DNA of 64,000 nt from Sphingomonadales bacterium Ga0077557 (GTDB taxonomy: Bacteria; Pseudomonadota; Alphaproteobacteria; Sphingomonadales; Sphingomonadaceae), in NCBI GenBank assembly GCA_001464615.1, contig LNFI01000036.1, forward strand, positions 27,072 through 91,071. The letters run 5' to 3'. Numbering within the stretch: the stretch's first letter is position 1; the number at the start of each line of letters is the position of its first letter. This document shows positions 18,593 to 26,341 of the stretch, piece by piece. The translations under genes were made by a program, and so were the position numbers. The notes beneath the pieces were generated by a model, which saw only the letters and a list, made by a program, of their open reading frames with translations, was not told the origin of the DNA and searched no databases.

Positions 18593-19996
18593 TTGATCGG
18601 CTGGGAAGCGGGTGTCGCACTGGTCGATATTGTCGCGCGCGAAGCGATGCTGTTTGCGGCAATGGGCTTCGTCCTGGGCGGGGTTGACGACCTTGCAATT
18701 GATTTGTTGTTTCTGGGGCGTGGCGCTTGGCGGCAGCTGATCCGATCGCGCCGAGCTGCGCCAAGCCTGGCGGATTTCGCCGCCCCTGAGCCGCAGGGGC
18801 GGCTCGCGATCTTCGTGGCGGCTTGGGACGAAGCGGCGGTGATCGGGGCGATGCTCACCAGTGCGCTCGCCCGGCTCGATCATCCCGATTATCATATTTA
18901 TGTCGGCACCTATCCCAATGATCCCGCGACCATTGCCGCCGTTGCCGGGGTTGCGGCGCGTGATGATCGGGTGCGGATCGTGATCGGTACCACACCTGGC
19001 CCGACAACAAAGGCAGCTAATCTCAACAGCTTATGGCACGCGCTGGCACGGTTTGAGGCAACAGATGGTATCCGGGCTCGTGCGATTGTCCTGCATGATG
19101 CGGAGGATGTGGTGCACGCCCAGGAGCTTAAAGTCTTTGATCGATTGATTGGTCGCCACGTCGCGGTCCAGTTACCGGTGCGGCCCTTAGTCCAGCCGGG
19201 TTCGCGGTTGGTATCGGGCCATTATTGCGATGAATTTGCTGAGGCACACGGCAAGCAGCTGATCGTGCGGCAGGCACTGGGCGTCGGCATGCCGCTGGCC
19301 GGTGTCGGCTGCGCGATTGCGCGGACGGCGCTGGTTCAACTGGCGGCGGCGCGGGGTGGCGATCCATTTGATGCCGATAGCCTAACCGAGGATTATGAGC
19401 TTGGCCTGCACCTTTCGGCGCTTGGCGGGCAGATCAGCTTTGCGCGCATTCGCGAATATCCTGGCGGGCCAATGGTCGCCGTTCGTGCGTATTTTCCGGC
19501 CAAAGTTGAAGATGCCGTGCGGCAAAAAGCGCGTTGGATGATCGGCATTGCGCTGGCCGGATGGGATCGCATCGGTTGGGGTCGGCGACTTGATCTTGGC
19601 GATCATTGGATGCGGATGCGTGACCGCCGCCAGCCGATTGCCGTGCTTGTCTTGGCGGCCGCCTATCTGGCGCTAGTGGCCACAGCCCTGTCCTGGTTGG
19701 GTCATTGGCTGGTCGTAACACCCTCGGCACCCAGTGCGATTCCGCCCCTGATCTTGCTCGCCTGTAGCCTATTGCTTGCCTGGCGATTGGTGATGCGCGC
19801 GGTCTTTACCGGGCGCGCTTATGGCATTCGCGAAGCGCTTTGGTCGATTCCGCGTGCTTTGGTCGGCAATGTCATCGCCCTGCTCGCTGCCCGGCGGGCG
19901 ATCCTGCGCTATGTCGCCATGCTGCGCGGCGCAGCGTTGCGCTGGGACAAAACGACCCATGCCTTCCCGAATCCCGAACATTATGCTGCGGCGTGA
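18593..19996 (+). CDS. NfrB-like family 2 glycosyltransferase
   Basis: A 467-residue membrane glycosyltransferase. An N-terminal hydrophobic helix is followed by a GT2 domain. AIFVAAWDEAAVIGAML is the nucleotide-sugar entry strand, VLHDAEDVVH holds the DxD-type site, TEDYELGLHL the catalytic acidic motif, and QKARWMIG the QxxRW motif of processive synthases. Four or so C-terminal membrane helices end the protein. It matches the glycosyltransferase part of NfrB (phage N4 adsorption protein B) but lacks the C-terminal c-di-GMP-binding MshEN domain of E. coli NfrB. The start is TTG 18593, set by a GAGGGGAA site 7 nt upstream; no in-frame ATG occurs for 18 codons. Confidence 0.8.
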   Translation: MIGWEAGVALVDIVAREAMLFAAMGFVLGGVDDLAIDLLFLGRGAWRQLIRSRRAAPSLADFAAPEPQGRLAIFVAAWDEAAVIGAMLTSALARLDHPDYHIYVGTYPNDPATIAAVAGVAARDDRVRIVIGTTPGPTTKAANLNSLWHALARFEATDGIRARAIVLHDAEDVVHAQELKVFDRLIGRHVAVQLPVRPLVQPGSRLVSGHYCDEFAEAHGKQLIVRQALGVGMPLAGVGCAIARTALVQLAAARGGDPFDADSLTEDYELGLHLSALGGQISFARIREYPGGPMVAVRAYFPAKVEDAVRQKARWMIGIALAGWDRIGWGRRLDLGDHWMRMRDRRQPIAVLVLAAAYLALVATALSWLGHWLVVTPSAPSAIPPLILLACSLLLAWRLVMRAVFTGRAYGIREALWSIPRALVGNVIALLAARRAILRYVAMLRGAALRWDKTTHAFPNPEHYAAA

Positions 19997-21060
19997 CGGG
20001 TCGCGGTAGCCCGCTGCGCTTTCTGGCGCTGGTGCTGGGACTCTGGGCGGCGGCACGTATTGTAATGTTGTGGCCAGCCCATGTGCTCCCGCGCCCTAAA
20101 CCATTGATGCGCGATGCTTTTGTCGGTCCGGTCGATCCTGCCCCGCGCTCGATCGCTCGGTCCTTGCCCGTTTTGGGGCCCGTTTTGGAAAAGGGTGGCT
20201 CTGTGCGGTTTGCGCCCAAATGGCTGCGCGCCGAACGCCACCGCCTACGGGCGACACGCGCGGCGCTGATTGAACCGCTGCCTGCCGTTGCGTCACCTCC
20301 ATCGATCGCCAAGCTAGATCTCCCTGAAAGGAAGATGCCGTCGATACTGCTGCCATTACAGGCGACGACTGCACCTGCTCCCATCCGTCCGGATTCCCGA
20401 CGGGGCAGTTTGCCCGATACGCCTCCGTCGGCACGCTGGTCAGGCAGCTTCTGGCTGATTGCGCGCGATGGGCGGGGCATCGGTGCCAGCCTTGTCGGTA
20501 GCCAGATCGGCGGCAGCCAAACCGGGGTTCGACTGGCTTATGCGCTTGGTGATGCCCGCCGGGTGGCAATCGTGGCCCGGGTTGCATCGCCACTGTCCGG
20601 TCCCGGTCAGGAAGCGGCGATCGGGCTGGAGTGGCGACCGACGCGTTTCCCGGTTCGGCTGCTGGCAGAGCAGCGCATCGGGATTAATGGAGTGCGGGGT
20701 GGCCCGGCGATTGGGATTGTCGGGGGCGCCGGTCCGCTGCCGATTGCGGCTGGCTTGGTCGCGGAGGGCTATGGGCAGGCGGGCATCATCGGGCGTGACG
20801 GCGGGATTGGCTATGCCGATGGAAGTGTGCGCATTGGGCGCGAGGTCGCGGTGATTGGTCACAACCGACTTGATCTGGCGGTGGGCGGCTGGGGCGCGAT
20901 TCAGCCCGGCGCGGCGCGGCTCGATATCGGCCCCACCATCGCCGCGCGGCTGCCAATCGGCGGCAAGCAGGTCCGGCTGACGATTGACTGGCGTCAGCGC
21001 GTGGCGGGCGATGCTCGTCCCGGATCGGGGCCAGCCGTGTCGATCGGCACCGATTTCTGA
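19993..21060 (+). CDS. Exported protein with NfrA C-terminal-like barrel region
   Basis: About 355 residues from the GTG at 19993, whose last two bases begin the previous stop (GTGA overlap). One N-terminal hydrophobic helix (FLALVLGLWAAARIVML) precedes a Pro-rich linker of about 130 residues. The C-terminal ~180 residues have alternating short beta segments (GSFWLIARDG, QTGVRLAYALGDARRVAIVAR, WGAIQPGAARLDIGPTIAARLPIGGKQVRLTIDWRQRVAGDARPGSGPAVSIGTDF in part). That tail resembles the C-terminal domain of NfrA, the outer-membrane partner of NfrB. The pairing with the NfrB-like gene supports a joint exopolysaccharide export role. The identification is by pattern, not alignment. Confidence 0.6.
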   Translation: MTGRGSPLRFLALVLGLWAAARIVMLWPAHVLPRPKPLMRDAFVGPVDPAPRSIARSLPVLGPVLEKGGSVRFAPKWLRAERHRLRATRAALIEPLPAVASPPSIAKLDLPERKMPSILLPLQATTAPAPIRPDSRRGSLPDTPPSARWSGSFWLIARDGRGIGASLVGSQIGGSQTGVRLAYALGDARRVAIVARVASPLSGPGQEAAIGLEWRPTRFPVRLLAEQRIGINGVRGGPAIGIVGGAGPLPIAAGLVAEGYGQAGIIGRDGGIGYADGSVRIGREVAVIGHNRLDLAVGGWGAIQPGAARLDIGPTIAARLPIGGKQVRLTIDWRQRVAGDARPGSGPAVSIGTDF

Positions 21061-21116
21061 CGCCAAGCCGGTCGGGCTTCCGCGCTGCGCCCGAACAGGA
21101 TATCGCCTGCATACTC

Positions 21117-22031
21117 ATGGACGTCTATCTGCCTATCGCCAATTTGAGCGTGAACGCGTTCGTCATCATCCTGCTTGGCGGGGGCGTTGGCTTATTGTCG
21201 GGCATGTTTGGGGTTGGCGGCGGGTTTCTGACGACACCGCTGCTGATCGTTTACGGCATTTCGCCCACGGTCGCCGCCGCTTCGGCCGCCAGCCAGGTCA
21301 CGGGGGCCAGCGTATCGGGGGTCTTTGCCCATTTCCGGCGCAAAGGCGTTGATGTGAAGATGGGCGGCGTGCTGGTTAGTGGGGGGATTTTGGGCTCGTT
21401 CGCCGGGGCGTGGATATTCCAGCTGCTCCAGGCAAGCGGCCAGATCGATACTGTCATCGCGATCATCTATGTGCTGCTGCTCGGCTCGATCGGGTCGATG
21501 ATGGCGCGCGAATCGCTCCAAAGCATCAAGTCGATCAAGACGGGTATTCCCTTGCGCGCACGCAAGCGCCGCCATCATCCGCTGGTCGCGGCCTTGCCGC
21601 TTCGAACGCGCTTTTATCGGTCTGGGCTGTATATTTCGCCGCTTGCGCCGCTGCTGCTCGGCTTTTTCGTCGGCATTTTGACGATTTTGCTCGGTATCGG
21701 CGGTGGGTTCATTCTGGTGCCGGCAATGCTTTATTTGCTTGGCATGACCACCCAGATCGTCGTCGGCACCTCGCTGTTCCAGACGCTGTTCGTCACGGCT
21801 ATTGCCACCATGGTGCATGCGACGACCACCAAGGCAGTCGATATCGTGCTTGCCGCCTTGCTGCTGCTCGGTTCGGTGGTTGGTGCGCAGGTCGGCGCGC
21901 GGCTGGCGAGCCGGGTCAAGCCGGAATATCTGCGGCTTGCGCTGGCGGTGATCGTGTTGCTGGTGGCGTTTCGGGTGGCGATCGGGCTGGGGTTCCGCCC
22001 CGATGAGCTCTATTCGGTCGAGCTGTCATGA
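21117..22031 (+). CDS. Sulfite exporter TauE/SafE family permease
   Basis: A 304-residue inner-membrane protein with about eight hydrophobic helices in two halves. The half-repeats begin with the family signature: GGGVGLLSGMFGVGGGFLTTPLL near the N-terminus and GILTILLGIGGGFILVPAMLYL in the second half. TauE/SafE permeases export sulfite, sulfoacetate or related organic anions, but many members have unknown cargo. It overlaps the TIGR02186 gene by 4 nt. That partner is a recurrent alphaproteobacterial neighbour, so the pair is probably a functional unit. It is 20 kb from the desulfonation locus and need not be tied to it. Confidence 0.88.
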   Translation: MDVYLPIANLSVNAFVIILLGGGVGLLSGMFGVGGGFLTTPLLIVYGISPTVAAASAASQVTGASVSGVFAHFRRKGVDVKMGGVLVSGGILGSFAGAWIFQLLQASGQIDTVIAIIYVLLLGSIGSMMARESLQSIKSIKTGIPLRARKRRHHPLVAALPLRTRFYRSGLYISPLAPLLLGFFVGILTILLGIGGGFILVPAMLYLLGMTTQIVVGTSLFQTLFVTAIATMVHATTTKAVDIVLAALLLLGSVVGAQVGARLASRVKPEYLRLALAVIVLLVAFRVAIGLGFRPDELYSVELS

Positions 22032-22783
22032 AGCGCCGATGGCTGTTTCTGGCCGCACCGCTGCTGATGGGCCAGGCCAAGCCCGTGCTGGTACCCGATG
22101 TTTCGCAGCGCGATATCGAGATTGCCTATAGCTTTACCGGCGCCGAACTGCTGCTGTTCGGTGCAATCCTCTATCCCGGCGGGCGGGTGCCGAGCGAGCG
22201 CGATGCCGAAATTGTCGTGGTCGTCAAAGGCCCGGCCCAGCCAATTCTGGTGCGCGAAAAACAGAAAATTGCCGGTATTTGGGTGAATGCAGCGCGGATG
22301 CGCTATCTGTCGGCGCCATCCTTTTACGCGATCGCCTCGTCAAAACCGATCGATCAGCTCGTCGACGGCCGCACCCGCGCGATCTATGAACTTGGTCTCG
22401 ACAGTCTTCAGCTGTCGCCGGCCAGTAACACGCCAACCAACGACCAAAGTCGTTTCGCTAAAGGGCTGGTCGAGCTGAAACGCCGAAATGCGCTCTATTA
22501 TGAAGCGCCGCGTGCGGTCGAAATTACCGATGGCGTGCTGTACCGCGCTCGGGTGCGCATACCGGCGCGCGTGCCGGTGGGTCGGTTCACTGCAGAAACC
22601 TTTTTGATTCGCGATGGCCGGGTGTTGGCGGCAGCGGTGCGCGATATCGACATCCGCAAATCGGGCTTTGAACGCTTTGTCGCGCGCGCAGCGGAGCGCG
22701 ATTCCTTTTTCTATGGGCTCACCGCCGTGGCGTTGTCGGTGATGTTCGGCTGGGGTGCCGGCTGGATCGCTCGCCGCTTTTAG
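22028..22783 (+). CDS. TIGR02186 family membrane-anchored protein
   Basis: A 251-residue protein with an N-terminal signal helix, a periplasmic beta-rich domain and one C-terminal membrane helix (FFYGLTAVALSVMFGWGAGWIARRF). The conserved opening VPDVSQRDIEIAYSFTGAELLLFGAILYPG and the later GVLYRARVRIPARVPVGRFTAETFLIRDG segment are typical of TIGR02186, an uncharacterised alphaproteobacterial family that travels with TauE/SafE permeases. The ATG at 22028 overlaps the permease stop. No enzymatic motif is visible; it may be an accessory subunit of the permease. Confidence 0.82.
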   Translation: MKRRWLFLAAPLLMGQAKPVLVPDVSQRDIEIAYSFTGAELLLFGAILYPGGRVPSERDAEIVVVVKGPAQPILVREKQKIAGIWVNAARMRYLSAPSFYAIASSKPIDQLVDGRTRAIYELGLDSLQLSPASNTPTNDQSRFAKGLVELKRRNALYYEAPRAVEITDGVLYRARVRIPARVPVGRFTAETFLIRDGRVLAAAVRDIDIRKSGFERFVARAAERDSFFYGLTAVALSVMFGWGAGWIARRF

Positions 22784-22869
22784 GCTGCCGCCAATCCGCT
22801 CCAGGATATGGCAACGCTATCTTTACGCCTGCCATGCAAAACGGGCTGTCAATAGCGGCCGGGGGAGCG

Positions 22870-24549
22870 ATGGAAATGATGGACAGCGCCCAGGGTCGTG
22901 CCTTTGACGCCGATCTTCGCGGGGATGCGCCCGCCCCCAGTCACCCCATCGACGCCCAGGGTGCAGAAATTGGCCTTGTGTTCGAAATCCACGGGTCGAG
23001 CAGCCAGATTCTGCTCGATGCCCTCGCGATTGACCGCCTTAGCAACAGCGCTGATCCGGTCATCGTCGCGGCCGGCCAAGTCGGCAGCCAGGTCAAGATG
23101 CGCGTTGGCAGCACCTGGCTGATTGCCAATATCCGGTCCCTGAAACTTGCCGATGGTCGCAGCGGCCAGATCGTTGCCGCGATCGATTTTCTCGGCGAAG
23201 GCGATGAGGAACGGCTGACCGGCAAGCTCTATAAATTCCGGCGCGGCGTTACCCGCTACCCGATGCCCGGCTGCCCCGTCTTTCCGGTATCGACCGCTGA
23301 TTTGCAGCAAATCTATGCCGCCGATGATCGCGCCAATATCGACATTGGTACGGTTTACCCCACGCGCGACATTCGCGCCGCGCTGTATGTCGATGCACTG
23401 CTCGGCAAGCATTTCGCGTTGCTTGGATCGACTGGCACCGGCAAATCGACCGCTGCGGCGCTGATTCTGCATCGTATCTGCGATCTCGCGCCGCAGGGCC
23501 ATATCGTCATGGTCGATCCGCACGGCGAATATGCCGCAGCGTTCAAGGGCAATGGCGCGACCTATGACGTGTCGAACCTGCAAATGCCCTATTGGCTGAT
23601 GAATTTTGAAGAACATTGCGAAGTGTTCGTCACCAGCCATGGTTCGGAACGCCAGGTTGACGCTGATATCCTCGCCAAATGCCTGTTGATGGCCCGCAGC
23701 AAGGGCCGGTTGGGCCAGGAAATTTCGAAACTGACGGTCGATGCGCCGATCCCCTATCTGCTCAGCGATCTGACCAATTTGATCAGCCTGGAAATGGGCA
23801 AGATGGATCGCGCTGGCGATACCGCGCCCTATTTGCGGCTCAAGACCAAGATTGACGAGGTCAAGGCGGACCCCCGCTTTGGCTTTATGTTCTCTGGCAT
23901 GCTGGTCGCCGATACGATGGCGAGCTTTATCGAACGGGTGTTTCGCTTGCCCGGTGATGGCAAGCCGATTTCGATCATCGATGTATCGGGCGTGCCGTCT
24001 GAAATTACGTCGGTGGTGGTGGCGGTGCTGGCGCGGATGGTGTTCGATTTCGCGATCTGGTCCCGCAACGAACCGCAACGGCCTATCCTGCTCGTCTGCG
24101 AAGAGGCGCATCGCTACATTCCGGCGAATGAATCCATGTCCTCGGTCGGGCGAATCCTGAGCCGGATTGCGAAAGAGGGCCGCAAATATGGCGTTTCTTT
24201 GGGGCTGATCACCCAGCGTCCGTCCGATCTTGCTGAGGGCGTGCTGTCACAATGCGGCACGATCATCGCGATGCGGCTTAATAACGATCGCGATCAGGCC
24301 TTTGTTCGGGCGGCGATGCCGGAAGGCGCGCGCGGTTTTCTTGATGTCATCCCGGCGCTGCGCAACCGTGAATGTATCGTTTGCGGGGAAGGCGTGGCGG
24401 TGCCGATCCGCGTTGCCTTTGATTCGCTCGAAGAGGAAAGACGGCCGGCATCTGATGACCCGCTGTTTTCGCGCCTGTGGCGTGAAGTTGGTCAGGAAGA
24501 TCAGATTATCGCCCGGACGATCAAACGCTGGCGGTCGCAAGGGCATTAA
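22870..24549 (+). CDS. HerA-like ATP-binding protein (DUF87)
   Basis: About 559 residues. The N-terminal beta-barrel region (HAS-barrel-like, GLVFEIHGSSSQILLDAL ... VGSQVKMRVGSTWLIANIRSL) precedes a P-loop ATPase core. Walker A is LLGSTGTGKSTAAALIL, then MVDPHGEYAAAF, Walker B ILLVCEEAHRYIP and the sensor segment LGLITQRPSDLAEGVLSQCGT. HerA/FtsK-type hexamers translocate DNA; with the nuclease NurA they resect ends in archaea. No nuclease gene neighbours this one, and its role in proteobacteria is not settled. GGGGGAG just before the ATG at 22870 decides the start over an ATG 12 codons upstream. Confidence 0.85.
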   Translation: MEMMDSAQGRAFDADLRGDAPAPSHPIDAQGAEIGLVFEIHGSSSQILLDALAIDRLSNSADPVIVAAGQVGSQVKMRVGSTWLIANIRSLKLADGRSGQIVAAIDFLGEGDEERLTGKLYKFRRGVTRYPMPGCPVFPVSTADLQQIYAADDRANIDIGTVYPTRDIRAALYVDALLGKHFALLGSTGTGKSTAAALILHRICDLAPQGHIVMVDPHGEYAAAFKGNGATYDVSNLQMPYWLMNFEEHCEVFVTSHGSERQVDADILAKCLLMARSKGRLGQEISKLTVDAPIPYLLSDLTNLISLEMGKMDRAGDTAPYLRLKTKIDEVKADPRFGFMFSGMLVADTMASFIERVFRLPGDGKPISIIDVSGVPSEITSVVVAVLARMVFDFAIWSRNEPQRPILLVCEEAHRYIPANESMSSVGRILSRIAKEGRKYGVSLGLITQRPSDLAEGVLSQCGTIIAMRLNNDRDQAFVRAAMPEGARGFLDVIPALRNRECIVCGEGVAVPIRVAFDSLEEERRPASDDPLFSRLWREVGQEDQIIARTIKRWRSQGH

Positions 24550-24603
24550 TCGCGGATGTGATCACTCCGGCACGCTGAGGCCGGTTCGTCGCGCCAGTGC
24601 GGT

Positions 24604-26106
24604 CTATCGACCGGCGGGCTTAACCGAGAGCAAGCTCGCCAGTTTCGCCTTGAACGCCCGCAGCGCATTGCCGGATAGCTGAGCGACCTGGGTGAAGGAC
24701 AGATTGCGCGGATTGATCGACACGCCGTTACGCCACACTTCATAATGGAGATGCGGGCCGGTCGACATGCCGGTTGAGCCGACATAGCCAATAATCTGGC
24801 CCTGCGCGACACGGGTGCCCGACCGCACCGCGATCCGGCTCATATGGCCATAGCCGGTGGCCAGGCCGCCGCCATGCGTCAGTTTGACGAAATTGCCATA
24901 GCCGCTGGTCCGCCCGGCGAGGGTGACAATGCCGTCCATGGCGGCGCGGATCGGCGCGCCATAAGGGGCGCCAAAATCCATGCCCTTGTGCATGCGCATC
25001 ATCCGCATGATCGGGTGGAAACGCATGCCATAGCTAGAGGTGAGATGCCCCGCGACGGGCATCGACATGACACCGCGGCGCTCACCAACGCCATTGGCTT
25101 CGAACCACTGGCCACCCTTGCTGCTATCGGCATCGCCGCCCCAGCGCAGCAGCTGGATCTTCTTCCCGTCGCGATCGAGCCCGGCATAGAGAAGTTCGCC
25201 CAATTGGACCTCACCCGTCGCCGCGCGTGCCTGGCGAACGACGATATCGAAGATATTGTCGGCCTGGACATCACGCCCAATCGAAATGCGGCTCGCCAAG
25301 GCGCGGATATAGGCTTCGACGGCTTTGGCTGGCGCACCAGCGGCACGCGCCGAGCGATATAGACTTTGCCCGACCAGCCCACGAATTCTGAGCGGCGTAT
25401 TGTCGATGGCGATCGGTTGCGGGGTCATCACCAGATGGCCACCGGTGCGCGCCACGGCAACGTTCAGATCAAATCGCGCGCGGAATTTCAGATTGTCGAG
25501 TGGTCGCGGCACATCGCGGCTCGGTCGCCGCCCCAGCGTGATCTCAAGCTGCGTACCGGGCTTGATCGTCGATAACGCCACCGCGCGCGCGACCATATCG
25601 GCGACGCTGCTCGCCTCGTCGCGGGCGACCCCGGCCCGCGTCAGCACGCGCGAAAAATTATCGCCGCTGCCCAGCGTCGCTGCCAGCTCGATCATCGGCC
25701 GCTCGGGCGTTTCGGCGAGCGGCGCGACAAGATCATTGGCGGCGATGCGTCGGCCCGAATTGGCCCCCCAGCCGAGCGGCGCAATTGCCTGCGCCCGGGC
25801 TTCTTCCCAGGCCGATCCTTCAAGCGGCGGCGGGGTCGCCCCGATGAGCGGGTTGTTGAAACCCGGCGAGAGCCAGCAGGTTGCCGTGATGAGCGCAGTG
25901 CAGGTTAACGCGCCGCGCCACCAGGTGGCCGAGCCAATTTGCGCGCCAAGATCGGGCGCCCAATCAATATCAGCAATGCGGGCCCGGAAAGTTTCGAATC
26001 GGGTGGCGGGGCTAAGCGGTGCCAGGCTCCGTCCAAAGGATAGCGCGGCTGCACCGCCTCCCTCGCCCAAGCCATGATCGCTGCGTACAAACACAGCCGC
26101 CCCCAC
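24604..26106 (-). CDS. M23 family metallopeptidase (peptidoglycan endopeptidase)
   Basis: About 500 residues. One membrane helix near residues 66-82 is followed by a periplasmic stem domain and a C-terminal LytM domain. Zinc ligands are in HKGMDFGAPYG (His373, Asp377) and in GPHLHYEVW (His454); His452 completes the catalytic set. All active-site residues are present, so it should cleave peptide cross-links during cell-wall growth rather than act as a degenerate EnvC-like activator. The start used is the GTG at 26106; an in-frame GTG lies four codons further in. It is divergent from the Suv3-like helicase across a repeat-rich 235-bp region. Confidence 0.88.
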   Translation of the reverse strand: MGAAVFVRSDHGLGEGGGAAALSFGRSLAPLSPATRFETFRARIADIDWAPDLGAQIGSATWWRGALTCTALITATCWLSPGFNNPLIGATPPPLEGSAWEEARAQAIAPLGWGANSGRRIAANDLVAPLAETPERPMIELAATLGSGDNFSRVLTRAGVARDEASSVADMVARAVALSTIKPGTQLEITLGRRPSRDVPRPLDNLKFRARFDLNVAVARTGGHLVMTPQPIAIDNTPLRIRGLVGQSLYRSARAAGAPAKAVEAYIRALASRISIGRDVQADNIFDIVVRQARAATGEVQLGELLYAGLDRDGKKIQLLRWGGDADSSKGGQWFEANGVGERRGVMSMPVAGHLTSSYGMRFHPIMRMMRMHKGMDFGAPYGAPIRAAMDGIVTLAGRTSGYGNFVKLTHGGGLATGYGHMSRIAVRSGTRVAQGQIIGYVGSTGMSTGPHLHYEVWRNGVSINPRNLSFTQVAQLSGNALRAFKAKLASLLSVKPAGR

Positions 26107-26191
26107 AAAAATGAACGCGCAACCCGCTTTTGCGCTCCCTAGGAAAAATGACTGTGGCCACAGACTCCTAAAGTCAAATTAACCCGGTGTG

Positions 26192-26277
26192 CCAATTGTC
26201 CCAATTGCGACGAACGGTGTGACTCAGGGGACCAACAGAAATGGCAGTTTTCTGGGGCTAACCAACAGAATTGGTTA
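26192..26277. repeat. Direct and inverted repeats in divergent promoter region
   Basis: CCAATTG occurs twice, 9 bp apart in register (26192-26198 and 26201-26207). ACCAACAGAA occurs twice exactly 30 bp apart (26231-26240 and 26261-26270), each followed by a TGG. The second copy is part of a palindrome TAACCAA-N5-TTGGTTA (26259-26277). A 12-bp perfect palindrome CTGTGGCCACAG lies nearby at 26152-26163. The 30-bp spacing equals about three helical turns, as for paired regulator sites. Confidence 0.5.
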
Positions 26278-26341
26278 ATGAAGATTTTTTGTACAACGGC
26301 TGGTTGCGTTGCCGGGTCTGCCACGCGATCTTGGGGGCATA

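Noticed and set aside
22849..24111. 420-codon minus-strand frame inside the HerA-like gene
   Set aside because: Antisense to the P-loop ATPase motifs, His/Asp/Arg-rich, no start signal.
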